64,000 nucleotides of DNA, from NCBI GenBank assembly GCA_963831705.1, contig CAWHRE010000005.1, positions 186,001 through 250,000 on the forward strand. Direction: 5' to 3'. The notes beneath the pieces are model-generated. The model worked only from the letters and a program-made list of their open reading frames with translations. It did not search any database and had not been told where the DNA came from. Shown piece after piece: positions 25,421 through 35,764 of this stretch. Made by a program: the position numbers and the translations under genes. Within the stretch, counting starts at the first letter, position 1; each line of letters opens with the position of its first letter. The stretch is from DASQPR01 sp963831705 (lineage in GTDB: Bacteria; Actinomycetota; Actinomycetes; Mycobacteriales; Micromonosporaceae).

Positions 25421-25643
25421 GCCTACTACGCTGCCACGATTTGTCGGCCACGTCCAGTATATCGCCTTTCGACACTCTACTGTGGCCTGTCCTGACCCAG
25501 GCATTGTCCACAGGGGCGTGATCATGCTGCACGCTCATGTCAGGCCAGCCTTACTATCAACAGAACGTGACCGTTTGACACAACCTGCCTATAGCAGCTA
25601 CCTTGCGCTTAATAGTAAGTTGATTTGCCTATCTTGGAGCTCG

Positions 25644-26867
25644 GTGGAACGCGTGGTTGATCGACTGTCCGGATCGGCGAAGCTCTTGCGTGCGATGAAT
25701 ACCGCCGCAGTCCTGTCGCACCTGCTCAACCGCGGCCCGCTGACACGATCCGACATCCGGGAGCTGACCGGCCTATCCAAGCCGACAACGTCCGAAGTGC
25801 TCCGAAAGCTGGTCGAGGCCGACTTCGCGATGGCGATCGGCCACACGTCCGGCGGGCCGGGCCCGAACGCGGAGATCTACGCGATCAACCCGGACGCCGG
25901 GTTCGCGGCCGCGATCTCGGTACGCGAAACGGCCGGCGATCCGTCCGTCGCGACCGCGATCTGCGATCTGACCGGCGAGGTCCGAGCCCAATCGGAGATC
26001 GTCACGAAGCTCGGCACGACGCCGGCCGACGCGCTTTCGGCCGGTCTGCGCGATCTGTGTGCCGGTGCCGGGATCCCGTTCGCCGCGATCCGGCACGTGC
26101 AACTCGGCGTGCCCGGCTCGTACGATCCGACGAGCGACACGATTCGCCTCGTCGACGTACCCGGGCTGGAGCGTCCGGGTCTCGTCTCGGCGCTGCGCCG
26201 GATGCTCGGTACGCCGGTCTCGATCGACAATGACGTGAACCTGGCCGCGATCGCCGAGCGGCGTCGTGGTGTGGCCGCCGGCGTACCGACGTTCGCACTG
26301 CTCTGGCTCGATCACGGCCTGGGCCTCGCGATCGATCTCGGCGGCCCGCTGCTCCGCGGTGCGCGTGGCGGCGCGGGCGAGATCGGATATATGCCGGTCG
26401 GCCTCCCCCAGCGCGGCCGAGGGCCGGGCATGCGCCCGGCGCCGGACCTCGACGAGATTCTCGCCGGCGCGGCCGTCATCGAACTCGCCGCGGCACATCG
26501 GGAAACGGCCGACGGCGGTTCGCCGCGCCGCAACGTGCTGGGCGCCGCGAAGACGCTGGAACTCGCGGTGACCTCAGGCAACGACGCGTTCATCGCCGCC
26601 CTGGCCGAGCGGATCGCGGTCGCCGCCACCGCGGTCGCCGCCGTCCTCGACCCGTCGCTGATCGTGCTGGGCGGCACGGTTGCGCAGGCCGGCGGCGTAC
26701 GACTGCGCGATGCCGTCGCGGCCGCCATCCAAACCGCGGCACCGATCGATGCCGAGGTCGCGACAACCGGCCTGGCCGATGATGCCGTTCTGCTCGGCGC
26801 GATCGACGCGAGCCTCGAAGCCGTACGCGAAGTGCTGATTCAGGCGGCACACCACATGAATAGTTAG
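25644..26867 (+). CDS. ROK family transcriptional regulator
   Basis: 407-residue NagC/XylR-type protein: an N-terminal helix-turn-helix (VLSHLLNRGPLTRSDIRELTGLSKPTTSEVL) followed by a sugar-kinase-like ROK domain. The ROK zinc motif (CxCGxxGCxE) is missing, replaced by GEIGYMPVGLPQRGRGPGMR, so sugar binding may be altered. GTG 25644 has GGAG four bases upstream; GTG 25653 is possible. The long frame starting at 25410 crosses the divergent promoter and is unlikely. The target is unknown. Confidence 0.9.
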   Translation: MERVVDRLSGSAKLLRAMNTAAVLSHLLNRGPLTRSDIRELTGLSKPTTSEVLRKLVEADFAMAIGHTSGGPGPNAEIYAINPDAGFAAAISVRETAGDPSVATAICDLTGEVRAQSEIVTKLGTTPADALSAGLRDLCAGAGIPFAAIRHVQLGVPGSYDPTSDTIRLVDVPGLERPGLVSALRRMLGTPVSIDNDVNLAAIAERRRGVAAGVPTFALLWLDHGLGLAIDLGGPLLRGARGGAGEIGYMPVGLPQRGRGPGMRPAPDLDEILAGAAVIELAAAHRETADGGSPRRNVLGAAKTLELAVTSGNDAFIAALAERIAVAATAVAAVLDPSLIVLGGTVAQAGGVRLRDAVAAAIQTAAPIDAEVATTGLADDAVLLGAIDASLEAVREVLIQAAHHMNS

Positions 26868-26875
26868 ATGTATGC

Positions 26876-28075
26876 ATGACCGATCCTGAGATCACGGTTT
26901 ACGGCGCCCCGTGGTGCCCGGACTGCAAGCGTGCGAAGACGTTCCTGGCCGAGCACCGGATCCCGTACACGTCGATCAACATCGATGAGGATCCGGACGG
27001 CCTGGCGTACGTCGAGAACTACCAGAACGGCGGCCGGTCGATCCCCACGATCCGGTTTGCCGACGGCACCCACCTGGTGGAACCCGGGAACGACGAACTC
27101 GCCGACAAGCTCGGGATCGACCGGACCCCGAAATGCCGCATGTACGACCTGGTGATCATCGGTGGCGGTCCGACCGGTCTCGCGGCGGCAATCTACGCGG
27201 CGCGCGAGGGCATCGACACGCTCGTGGTGGACAAGGCGGGACTCGGCGGCCAGGCCGGCGTAACCGAGCGGATCGACAATTACCCTGGCTTTCCCGAGGG
27301 CGTCGGTGGCGCGGATCTTGCGGATCGCTTCATCGCTCAAGCCCGCCGGTACGGCGTCGAATTGCTGTCCGCGGTCGCGGTGACCCGGATTGCCGAATCG
27401 GTCGACGGAATCGAGCTCACGCTCGCGACCGGCGTGGTGGTCGGCGCGTTCTCGGTGCTGGTGGCGACCGGCTCGTCGTACCGGCGGCTGGGCGTACCCG
27501 GTGAGGATGACTTGATCGGTGCCGGTGTGCACTTCTGCGCGACCTGCGATGGACCGTTCTACCGCGGAGCCGCCGAATTGGCGGTGGTCGGCGGTGGGAA
27601 TTCGGCTCTTGAGGAGGGTCTGTTCCTGACCCAGTTCGCCGATCGGATCCACGTCTTCGAGCGGTCCGGATCACTCAAGGCGTCGAAGTTGCTACAGGAC
27701 AAGGTCGCGCACCATCCGCAATTCGAAGTGCACCTGAACACTTCCATCGCGGCGCTGGAAGGCAAGAACGGCAAGCTGACGTCGATCCTCGCGCGCGGCG
27801 CGGACGGGACCGAGACCGCGTACCACCCGGCGGCCGCGTTTATCTTCATCGGGCTGGACCCGAACACGGGATGGCTCAACGATGCGATCGCGCTTGACGC
27901 GTTCAAGTTCGCGACCGTCGACAATACTTTCGCGACGTCGATGCCGGGCGTATTCGCAGCCGGGGACGTCCGGGCCGGGTCCACGAAGCAGCTGGGTTCG
28001 GCGGTCGGCGACGGCATCGCTGCACTGATCGCGATTAGGCGCTACCTGCAGTCCCGCGAGTTGGCGCGAAGCTAA
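26876..28075 (+). CDS. Glutaredoxin-thioredoxin reductase fusion
   Basis: 399-residue fusion. Residues 1-80 are a glutaredoxin/mycoredoxin-like domain with CPDC (PWCPDCKRAK) and the SIPTIRF cis-proline. Residues 90-399 are a thioredoxin reductase-like flavoprotein: FAD motif VIIGGGPTGLAAAIYA, the redox pair CATC, the NADPH motif VVGGGNSALEEG and the C-terminal FAAGDVRAGSTKQ. The fusion suggests electrons pass from NADPH via the flavin to the attached glutaredoxin, with a reductive role in disulfide or mycothiol redox balance. It starts nine bases after the ROK gene. The final acceptor is unknown. Confidence 0.92.
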   Translation: MTDPEITVYGAPWCPDCKRAKTFLAEHRIPYTSINIDEDPDGLAYVENYQNGGRSIPTIRFADGTHLVEPGNDELADKLGIDRTPKCRMYDLVIIGGGPTGLAAAIYAAREGIDTLVVDKAGLGGQAGVTERIDNYPGFPEGVGGADLADRFIAQARRYGVELLSAVAVTRIAESVDGIELTLATGVVVGAFSVLVATGSSYRRLGVPGEDDLIGAGVHFCATCDGPFYRGAAELAVVGGGNSALEEGLFLTQFADRIHVFERSGSLKASKLLQDKVAHHPQFEVHLNTSIAALEGKNGKLTSILARGADGTETAYHPAAAFIFIGLDPNTGWLNDAIALDAFKFATVDNTFATSMPGVFAAGDVRAGSTKQLGSAVGDGIAALIAIRRYLQSRELARS

Positions 28076-28079
28076 GCGA

Positions 28080-28895
28080 CTACAGGACGCTCCGGAGTTC
28101 CCACAGTTCGGGGTAGAAGCGCAGTTCGATCCTCGACCGGAGATAGGCGCCCCCGGCCGAACCACCGGTACCGGGCTTCGTGCCGATCTGTCGCTCGGCC
28201 ATCAATACATGCCTCGCACGCCACAGCGCCCACGACTGATCGTGATCCATCAGGGCCTCGGCCAGATCCCAGATCGGGCCGTAACCGGCGCGATCGTGAG
28301 CGACGGCGCGCATCGATTCGGCCCGCTCATCCGCGGTCGCCACCGCGAAGCCGGCCCGGCGCAGCGTCTCGATGAATCCGTCCCACAGTGACGGTTCGTC
28401 GAGGCGCAACTTCAGCTGGTCGCGTTCGAACTCGGTGAGGCCGCGGAACCGTTCGATGTAACCGGGGTCCTTCAATCCGGACAGGAACTCGATCTCGCGG
28501 AACTGCGCGGACTGGAATCCGGACGCCGGCGCGAGCTTCTGCCGGAACGCCAGGAAATCCTGCGGCGTCATCGTGTCGATCACGTCGACCTGGGCGACAA
28601 GGACCCGCATGATCGCGCGACAGCGTTCCAACCGAACCCTCGGCAGGTACGACTCGCCGACCATCATCCGGTCGCGAGCATTGCTCAATTCGGACAGCAG
28701 CAGCTTGAACCACAGCTCGTAGACCTGATGGATCGTGATGAACAGCAGTTCGTCGTGTGCCGGTGGACTCGACTCCGGCACCTGCTGGTCGAGCAGTTCG
28801 GGCAGCCGGAGATAGCTGCCGTACGTCAGCAGCCCGCCCTGCTCGCCGAAGTGCGGACCGTCAAACACGTTTCCACCTGCGCCTACGCTGTTCAC
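28080..28895 (-). CDS. kynA: Tryptophan 2,3-dioxygenase
   Basis: Heme enzyme that opens the indole ring of tryptophan to N-formylkynurenine. Seen are the substrate-site block FITIHQVYELWFKLLLSE, RDRMMVGE-type helices, and the C-terminal heme-ligand region WALWRARHVLMAERQIG. Its 271 residues are typical for bacterial enzymes. No formamidase or kynureninase gene is adjacent, so the rest of the kynurenine path must be elsewhere if present. The stop is four bases from that of the reductase fusion (convergent). Confidence 0.94.
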   Translation of the reverse strand: MNSVGAGGNVFDGPHFGEQGGLLTYGSYLRLPELLDQQVPESSPPAHDELLFITIHQVYELWFKLLLSELSNARDRMMVGESYLPRVRLERCRAIMRVLVAQVDVIDTMTPQDFLAFRQKLAPASGFQSAQFREIEFLSGLKDPGYIERFRGLTEFERDQLKLRLDEPSLWDGFIETLRRAGFAVATADERAESMRAVAHDRAGYGPIWDLAEALMDHDQSWALWRARHVLMAERQIGTKPGTGGSAGGAYLRSRIELRFYPELWELRSVL

Positions 28896-28983
28896 ACCGG
28901 TACGTTAACGCACGCTCAGGCGGTCACCCGCGCGAGTCAGGGGCATTTGACGGCGGCCCCCCGTTGAGGCAGATTCCTAATCC

Positions 28984-31497
28984 GTGACGTCGACGCTACG
29001 GAAATGGCTATCCGGGCTGACCGAGACCGAATTGGCCGGCATCCTCCAGCGGCGTCCGGACGTCCTGGTGCCGCGTCCGCCATCGACACTGGCCGACCTT
29101 GCCGACCGGCTGCATCGCCAGCAGAGCCTGCGATCCGTGCTCTTCGACATGCCACAGCCGTGCCTCGATCTGCTCGAAACGCTGCTTGTCTTTGGAGCGG
29201 GCGGGATGACCCGCGCTCATCTGGCCGCGATCCTGGACGTTCTCGAGGACGACGACACGCTGGCCGCGACGCTCTCCACGTGCGAACTCTGGGCCATCGC
29301 CTGGGAGGTTGACGGACGAATCTGGATCCCCGGCGCGATCCGGTCGCTGTGCCCGTCGCCGTTACGACTCGGACCGCCGGTCGCCGAATTCCTCAATCAA
29401 CGTACGGTCGACGACCTGGCCCTTCGCGCCCGCATTCTCGGCCTCGTGCCCGAATCCGCGAAGAAGATGCCGCGGAAATCGGACCTATTGGACGTGTTGA
29501 GCCGGTTCTACGCCGACGGGGACGCGGTGCGGGCGATCGCGGCGCTTGCCCCCGCCGACCAGCGTGAGCTGGTGGAATTCGGTGCCGAGCACAATCCGGT
29601 GCTCGCCGACCAACCCGCGTACTACTACTCCGGCCAGATCGACCCGGCCATCGCTTGGCTGCTCCAGCACGGTCTCGTGATCCACGATTGGCAGTCCACC
29701 TCGATCCCTCGCGAGGTCGGCATCGCGCTGCGCGGGACCGGCTGGCATCCGACGCTGACACCGCACCCGCCGGCCATCCCGACCGTCGAGATCAAGGGCG
29801 GCGCGGACGCGGTCACCCAGGACGCGGCGTCCGCGGCCAGTGCCGCGATCGAGCAGTTCGGCGCGGTGATTGACGCGTGCGGCGGGACGCCGGTGGCGCT
29901 GCTCAAGACCGGAGGCGTGGGCGTACGGGAGATCCGCCGGCTGGCCAAGTCGGCGGGTACCACCGAGGCCACCACCCGCCTCTGGCTGGAGATCGCGTTC
30001 GCCGCCGATCTGGTCGATGTGGACGGCGATGAACTCGTCCCGACGCCGGAATTCGACGAGTGGCTGGCGCTGCCGCCCGCGAAGCGCTTGACCGCGATGA
30101 TCGACGTGTGGCTGGACATGCAGGCGGTTCCGCTGATGGAACGGCGGCCGGAAGGCGTACCCGTCCGGCCCGTACTGACGCACGACGATTACGCGTCGCT
30201 CGCGTCCGAGGTCCGGCTGGACGTGCTCCAGGCAAGTGCCGCGATACCGCCAGGCGAGTCACCGGCGCCCACGAAGACAGGGTCGCCGATCGCGGCCTGG
30301 GTGCAGTGGAGCCGCCCGGTGATCTGTTCGTACCTGAGCGGTCCGGCGTACGCGACCGAGGGGATCACGGCGGAAGCGATCGCGCTCGGCATCATCGGAC
30401 GTGGTGCCCTGAGCCCGCTCGGAAAAGCGATCACCGGGGACGGCGACCGGCGAGCCGCCCTGGACGCCGCAGCGGCGAAGCTCGTCCGGGACGCGACCGC
30501 TGAGGCAATCTTCCAGGCTGACCTGACCATCGTCGTCCCGGGCAGTCCGACCGCGGCGGTCGCCCGGCTGCTCGACAGCGTCGCCGATCGCGAGTCGCGT
30601 GGCGCCGCCGGTACGTGGCGTTGCTCGGCCGAATCGGTACGGCGAGCGTTCGACGCGGGCCAGACAACCGACGGCATCCTTACCGCCCTTCGCGCGATCG
30701 CGGTCGGTGGCGTGTTGCCGCAGCCGCTCGAATACCTGATCGCGGACGTCTCCCGCCGCCATGGCACGCTCCGCGCCCGCTCGGTCGGCTGCATACTGCG
30801 CGCCGACGATCCGGCGCTGCTGGCCGAGATCGCAGCCACGAAGGCGCTCGCGTCATTGCGGCTCGCGCTTCTCGCTCCCACGGTCCTGGCGAGCACGCTG
30901 CCGCTGGACCGTACGCTCGCCGCGCTTCGGTCGGCCGGTTATGCACCGGTCGGCGAGGCGGACGACGGTGCCGCGATGATCGAGCGGCCGAAGCAGCGCC
31001 GTACGCCCCAGCGTGCCCGCGTCCTGCCGTTCCATCAGCATGGCGACGATGCGACCGCGTACGTGACCGTCCGGCAACGCGGCGGCCAGGAATCGTCACC
31101 GTCCGACGTCGCCGCCGCACTTGTCGCGTCCGCCGAGCCCGACGAGCCCGAACCCGGCGCGCTCCTGGAACTCGTGAAACCGGCCGCGCCTCGGACCGCG
31201 ATCGCGACGCCGCCGGAGCGGCTGGTGAACGCGCCGGTGAAAATCCCCACGTTGCGTACCGTCCAGCAGTCGGCCCGCCAACTCGGCGCCGAAGAGCAGC
31301 ACGTTCTCGCGCAGGCGATCGACAACCAGCGACCGATCCGGATCGTGTACGAAGACGGTCAGGAGAACATCACCAAACGCGTGATCGAGCCGATCGAGCT
31401 CGAAGGTTCGCTCTTGACCGCCTGGTGCCGCCTGCGGAACGACGAACGCGCATTCCACCTCAGCAACATCAAATCCGTCCGCGCCATCACCGATTAA
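28984..31497 (+). CDS. Helicase XPB/Ssl2 N-terminal domain protein with WYL-like C-terminus
   Basis: 837 residues from GTG 28984, homologous in layout to mycobacterial Rv0862c-type proteins (my recollection). The N-terminus (SLRSVLFDMPQPCLDLLETL) and the middle (PLEYLIADVSRRHGTLRARS, RSVGCILRADDPALLAEI) match the XPB/Ssl2 N-terminal or helicase-associated domain. There is no ATPase domain. The last 70 residues (AIDNQRPIRIVYEDGQ, VIEPIELEGSLLTAWCRLRNDERAFHLSNI) look like a WYL sensor domain. A DNA-repair or regulatory role is inferred. In actinomycetes it often accompanies the XPB helicase gene, which is not in this window. Confidence 0.85.
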   Translation: MTSTLRKWLSGLTETELAGILQRRPDVLVPRPPSTLADLADRLHRQQSLRSVLFDMPQPCLDLLETLLVFGAGGMTRAHLAAILDVLEDDDTLAATLSTCELWAIAWEVDGRIWIPGAIRSLCPSPLRLGPPVAEFLNQRTVDDLALRARILGLVPESAKKMPRKSDLLDVLSRFYADGDAVRAIAALAPADQRELVEFGAEHNPVLADQPAYYYSGQIDPAIAWLLQHGLVIHDWQSTSIPREVGIALRGTGWHPTLTPHPPAIPTVEIKGGADAVTQDAASAASAAIEQFGAVIDACGGTPVALLKTGGVGVREIRRLAKSAGTTEATTRLWLEIAFAADLVDVDGDELVPTPEFDEWLALPPAKRLTAMIDVWLDMQAVPLMERRPEGVPVRPVLTHDDYASLASEVRLDVLQASAAIPPGESPAPTKTGSPIAAWVQWSRPVICSYLSGPAYATEGITAEAIALGIIGRGALSPLGKAITGDGDRRAALDAAAAKLVRDATAEAIFQADLTIVVPGSPTAAVARLLDSVADRESRGAAGTWRCSAESVRRAFDAGQTTDGILTALRAIAVGGVLPQPLEYLIADVSRRHGTLRARSVGCILRADDPALLAEIAATKALASLRLALLAPTVLASTLPLDRTLAALRSAGYAPVGEADDGAAMIERPKQRRTPQRARVLPFHQHGDDATAYVTVRQRGGQESSPSDVAAALVASAEPDEPEPGALLELVKPAAPRTAIATPPERLVNAPVKIPTLRTVQQSARQLGAEEQHVLAQAIDNQRPIRIVYEDGQENITKRVIEPIELEGSLLTAWCRLRNDERAFHLSNIKSVRAITD

Positions 31498-31518
31498 CTT
31501 CCGGATCAACTTTGTGAG

Positions 31519-32499
31519 TCAGCGGGAGTGGTCCAGGACGATCTTTCCGAACGTGTCGCCCGAAGCGAGACGTTCGAACGCGGAGCGGGCGTCGGAGAAC
31601 GCGTACACGGAATCGATGATGGGTTTGATCTCCGTGGTCGCGCACAGCGACAGGACCGCGGCGAGTTCGTCTCGCGTGCCCATGGTCGATCCGATGATCT
31701 CGAGTTGCAGGAAGAAGACTCGCCGCAGGTCGACGTTCGCGATGTGACCGCCGGTCGAGCCGCAGACCACGATTCGGCCGCCCTGGGAGGTCGACTTCAA
31801 CGAATGGTCGAACGTCGGTGCGCCGACCGTCTCGATCACCACGTCGACACGTTCCGGCAGACGCGCCCCGGGCTCCAATGCCGTTGCGCCGAGCGCGGCC
31901 ACCTGTTCGCGCTTCTGTGCGTCCCGGCTGGTGGCGTAGACCCGTGCGCCCATCGCGATCGCCAGTACGACGGCCGCGGTTGCGACGCCACCGCCCGCAC
32001 CTTGGACCAGCACCGAGCCACCTTCAGGCAGGCGACCGCGTACCCGCAACATCCGGTAGGCGGTCAGCCACGCGGTCGGCAGGCTCGCCGCCTCGACGAA
32101 CGTCAGCTCTTCGGGCTTCGGCACGATGTTGCGGCGCGGTACGCGTACCTGGTCGGCGAGCGTGCCCGGGTAAAGCTCGGACAGCAGCGTCCGCTTCGGA
32201 TCCATGGTCTCGTCCGGCGTCGTGGGCTCCCCGCCCGGGCCGCCACCGATCACCGCGTGTACGACGACCGGATTCCCCTGCGGATCGAAGCCTGCGGCGT
32301 CACATCCAAGGATCATCGGGAGCCGATCCTGCGCCAGGCCGACACCGCGCAGCGACCACAGGTCGTGGTGGTTCAGGGCGCTCGCCTGGACGTTGACGGT
32401 GACCCAGTCGTCCGGCGTCGTAGGTGCGTCTAGGTCGCCGACGGTTAGTGCGGCCAGTGGGTCGTCCGGATTGATCGCCGAGGCGTACGCAGCACGCAT
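31519..32499 (-). CDS. Zinc-type alcohol dehydrogenase-like (MDR) oxidoreductase
   Basis: Medium-chain dehydrogenase/reductase of 326 residues. The catalytic-domain block SALNHHDLWSLRGVG and CDAAGFD, followed by the Rossmann motif VQGAGGGVATAAVVLA. The four-cysteine structural zinc motif is absent, as in quinone reductase-type MDRs. Substrate unknown. The start is ATG 32499 (MRAAYAS) rather than 32508. Convergent with the XPB-N gene. Confidence 0.9.
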   Translation of the reverse strand: MRAAYASAINPDDPLAALTVGDLDAPTTPDDWVTVNVQASALNHHDLWSLRGVGLAQDRLPMILGCDAAGFDPQGNPVVVHAVIGGGPGGEPTTPDETMDPKRTLLSELYPGTLADQVRVPRRNIVPKPEELTFVEAASLPTAWLTAYRMLRVRGRLPEGGSVLVQGAGGGVATAAVVLAIAMGARVYATSRDAQKREQVAALGATALEPGARLPERVDVVIETVGAPTFDHSLKSTSQGGRIVVCGSTGGHIANVDLRRVFFLQLEIIGSTMGTRDELAAVLSLCATTEIKPIIDSVYAFSDARSAFERLASGDTFGKIVLDHSR

Positions 32500-32540
32500 G
32501 TACCGCACCGTAACACCGCCTCCGGCGAGCCGCTTGAGAC

Positions 32541-32660
32541 CTGGTTGATCGGAGATCTTGGCGCAGGAGGCTGGGTGATCGGAGATCTTGGTGCGGGACG
32601 CTGGGTGATCGCGGATCTTGGCGCAGGAGGCTGGGTGATCGCAGATCTTGGTGCCGGTGG
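32541..32660. repeat. 30-bp tandem repeat, four copies
   Basis: Four contiguous copies of a 30-base unit starting CTGGGTGATCGGAGATCTTG (first copy CTGGTTGATC), each with one to five changes. Distal inverted copies of the same GTGATCGCGGATCTTGGTGC segment occur at 32681-32692 (partial) and 32710-32729. No spacers, so not a CRISPR array. Position: upstream of the MDR gene. Confidence 0.85.
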
Positions 32661-32709
32661 CGCATCAGGTATGTCATTCCGCCAAGATCACGACACTGGC
32701 CCGCCACTC

Positions 32710-32729
32710 GCACCAAGATCCGCGATCAC
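32710..32729 (-). repeat. Inverted copy of the tandem repeat segment
   Basis: GCACCAAGATCCGCGATCAC is the reverse complement of the tandem-array segment at 32605-32624 with one mismatch. Together with the array it can fold into a long hairpin. Confidence 0.75.
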
Positions 32730-32756
32730 TCATCGCGCGTTCACCCCCACGACCAA

Positions 32757-32817
32757 GTTGATCCTGGAGTTATTAGCGCGACACGCCGTCGATGCGTCAA
32801 CTAACTCCAGGATCAAC
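32757..32817 (+). repeat. 61-bp palindromic interspersed element, copy B
   Basis: Perfect 16-base arms GTTGATCCTGGAGTTA / TAACTCCAGGATCAAC around a 29-base conserved centre. It lies directly after the malic enzyme stop (minus strand). Confidence 0.9.
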
Positions 32818-32831
32818 AAGGGAGTCGGGGG

Positions 32832-33990
<1,159 letters not shown>

Positions 33991-34001
<11 letters not shown>

Positions 34002-34374
34002 ACGTCGACCCTACTCGGGACGGCCGGGGCCACCACCGCAGCAACACTCGTCCCACCAACCGCGCCGGACCGTACGTGCGAGAGTCCGTCGACGCGTACC
34101 GGTTGTCGCCCAACACCCACCAACCGCCCTCGACCGGGTACGCGAGACGCTTGACGTACAGGGCGGGATCGTTCCCGAATCGGACCACGGCAACGTCGCC
34201 CGGCCGACCCGTACGCGCTCGCCGGACCAGCAGCGCATCGCCGTCACGCAGCGCCGGCACCATCGAGGGACCCTGCACGAGCACGGCGAACACCCAATGT
34301 GGACGCGAGCCGGAATCGGGTACGGCCATCTCGCCGGTCAAGTCGCTCGCCTCCGGGCGCTGGAGTAGGGTCAT
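33991..34374 (-). CDS. sodX: Nickel-type superoxide dismutase maturation protease
   Basis: S24/S26-type peptidase of 127 residues. GPSMVPALRDGD carries the catalytic serine and ALYVKRLAYP the lysine; GDNRYASTDSRTYG is the signal peptidase box E. It removes the propeptide of NiSOD, exposing the nickel-binding histidine. It is divergent from sodN, 64 bases away, as in other actinomycetes. The start could be the internal MAVPDSG codon. Confidence 0.9.
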
Positions 34375-34438
34375 AACCGAGAACGATCATCGCAGAGTGT
34401 TCCGTTCTATCCAGTTTGCACATGGAGGTTGAAGAGAC

Positions 34439-34843
34439 ATGCGTCTGCCACGCATCCTGACACCGCGTACGATTGTGCGCGCCCACTGTGACCTTCCGTG
34501 CGGGGTATATGACCCGGCACAAGCCAAGATCGAGGCCGAATCGATCAAGGGAATCTGCGACAAGTACCAGGCGAACTCGGACCCGGACTTCCGTACCCGT
34601 TGCTTGATCATCAAGGAGCAGCGTGCCGAGCTGGTCAAGCACCACCTCTGGGTGCTGTGGACCGACTACTTCAAGGCGCCGCACTTCGAGAAGTACCCCG
34701 AACTGCACACGCTGTTCAACGAGGCGACGAAGCTGGCAGGCGCGAGTGGCGCCAAGGGTTCAGCCGATCCCGCCGTCGCGACTCAGCTGCTCGGCAAGAT
34801 CGACGAAATCTCCAAGATCTTCTGGGAGACCAAGCAGGCGTGA
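34439..34843 (+). CDS. sodN: Nickel superoxide dismutase
   Basis: 134-residue preprotein. The first 15 residues (MRLPRILTPRTIVRA) are a propeptide; cleavage exposes H16 of the nickel hook HCDLPCGVYDP, whose His1, Cys2 and Cys6 bind nickel. The rest is the expected four-helix bundle. It dismutates superoxide in the cytosol. GGAGG lies ten bases before ATG. Nickel usually controls this gene through Nur; I could not identify its operator. Confidence 0.97.
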   Translation: MRLPRILTPRTIVRAHCDLPCGVYDPAQAKIEAESIKGICDKYQANSDPDFRTRCLIIKEQRAELVKHHLWVLWTDYFKAPHFEKYPELHTLFNEATKLAGASGAKGSADPAVATQLLGKIDEISKIFWETKQA

Positions 34844-35325
34844 GCAATGACGTCACGATTCAGCCGGTACGTCCCCAGGACGTACCGGCTGTTGTCGCTA
34901 TGGTGCACGAACTCGCCGAATTCGAGCGAGCGCCGGAGGAGTGCCACCTGACCGAGACCGCGTTGAACGACTCGCTGTTCAGTCCGAACCCCGCCCTGTA
35001 CGGGCACATTGCGACGAGCGCCGACGACGAGCCGCTCGCGATGATGCTGTGGTTCCTGAACTACTCCACATGGGAGGGTCGGCACGGCATCTACCTGGAA
35101 GATCTCTATGTACGCCCGGAGGCCAGGGGAACCGGCCTCGGTACCCGTATGCTCGCTACGCTCGCCGAGATCTGCGTACAGCGGGGGTATCCGCGCTTGC
35201 AATGGTGGGTGCTCGACTGGAATCCGGCACGCGACTTCTACGCGACCATGGGTGCGGTCGCGACGCCGGAATGGGTACCCTATCGACTCACCGGCGCGGC
35301 GTTGCAGAAGCTCGCGACCGGCTAG
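34840..35325 (+). CDS. GNAT family N-acetyltransferase
   Basis: 161-residue acetyltransferase related to diamine/spermidine acetyltransferases: MVHELAEFERAPEECHLTE near the N-terminus, the acetyl-CoA loop RPEARGTGLGTRMLATLAE and WWVLDWNPARDFYATMGA. GTG 34840 overlaps the sodN stop codon, so both genes are translated from one mRNA. The substrate is unknown; polyamine or thialysine types are the closest in pattern. Confidence 0.92.
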   Translation: MSNDVTIQPVRPQDVPAVVAMVHELAEFERAPEECHLTETALNDSLFSPNPALYGHIATSADDEPLAMMLWFLNYSTWEGRHGIYLEDLYVRPEARGTGLGTRMLATLAEICVQRGYPRLQWWVLDWNPARDFYATMGAVATPEWVPYRLTGAALQKLATG

Positions 35326-35350
35326 TTGTCTGACGGAGGGGGAAGGCACA

Positions 35351-35764
35351 GTGATTGTGCCCACGACCGACTCGACGCCGATCGATCGTGATGTCGTCGT
35401 TCTCGCCGTGCCCGCGAACCCGTCCTACCTGGCCGTTCTCCGTACCGCTACGGCCGGTCTTGCGGCTCGCCTCGGCATGACATTGGACGAGATCGAGGAT
35501 CTCCGGATCGCCGTCGACGAGGCATGCGCGATCCTGTTGCCGATCGCCGCCCCCGGTAGGGCCAGCGTCAGCAGCGACGTCACCTGCCAATTTCAGGTCG
35601 TCCCGAACGCCCTGCACATCGACGTCTCCGTACCGGTGACCGCGGCCGGCGTGCTGCCCGGATCGTCGTCGTTCTCGTGGCAGGTGCTCACCGCACTGGC
35701 CGGCAAAGTGACCGCCGAATCGGTCGACGGTGTCGCCACCATCCACCTGGTCAAGCGCCGCTAA
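35351..35764 (+). CDS. Anti-sigma factor-like ATP-binding protein (RsbW family)
   Basis: 137-residue GHKL-type ATPase. The N-box region reads EIEDLRIAVDEACAILL, like UsfX/RsbW anti-sigma kinases of actinobacteria. GTG 35351 is preceded by GAGGGGGAAGG. Members bind a sigma factor of the SigF group, but no sigma or anti-anti-sigma gene is adjacent. The G-boxes are weak, so ATP binding may be degenerate. It follows the GNAT gene by 25 bases and may be in the sodN transcript. Confidence 0.82.
   Translation: MIVPTTDSTPIDRDVVVLAVPANPSYLAVLRTATAGLAARLGMTLDEIEDLRIAVDEACAILLPIAAPGRASVSSDVTCQFQVVPNALHIDVSVPVTAAGVLPGSSSFSWQVLTALAGKVTAESVDGVATIHLVKRR

Noticed and set aside
32541..32660. A short CRISPR array
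   Set aside because: The 30-base repeats are contiguous without spacers and no cas gene is nearby.
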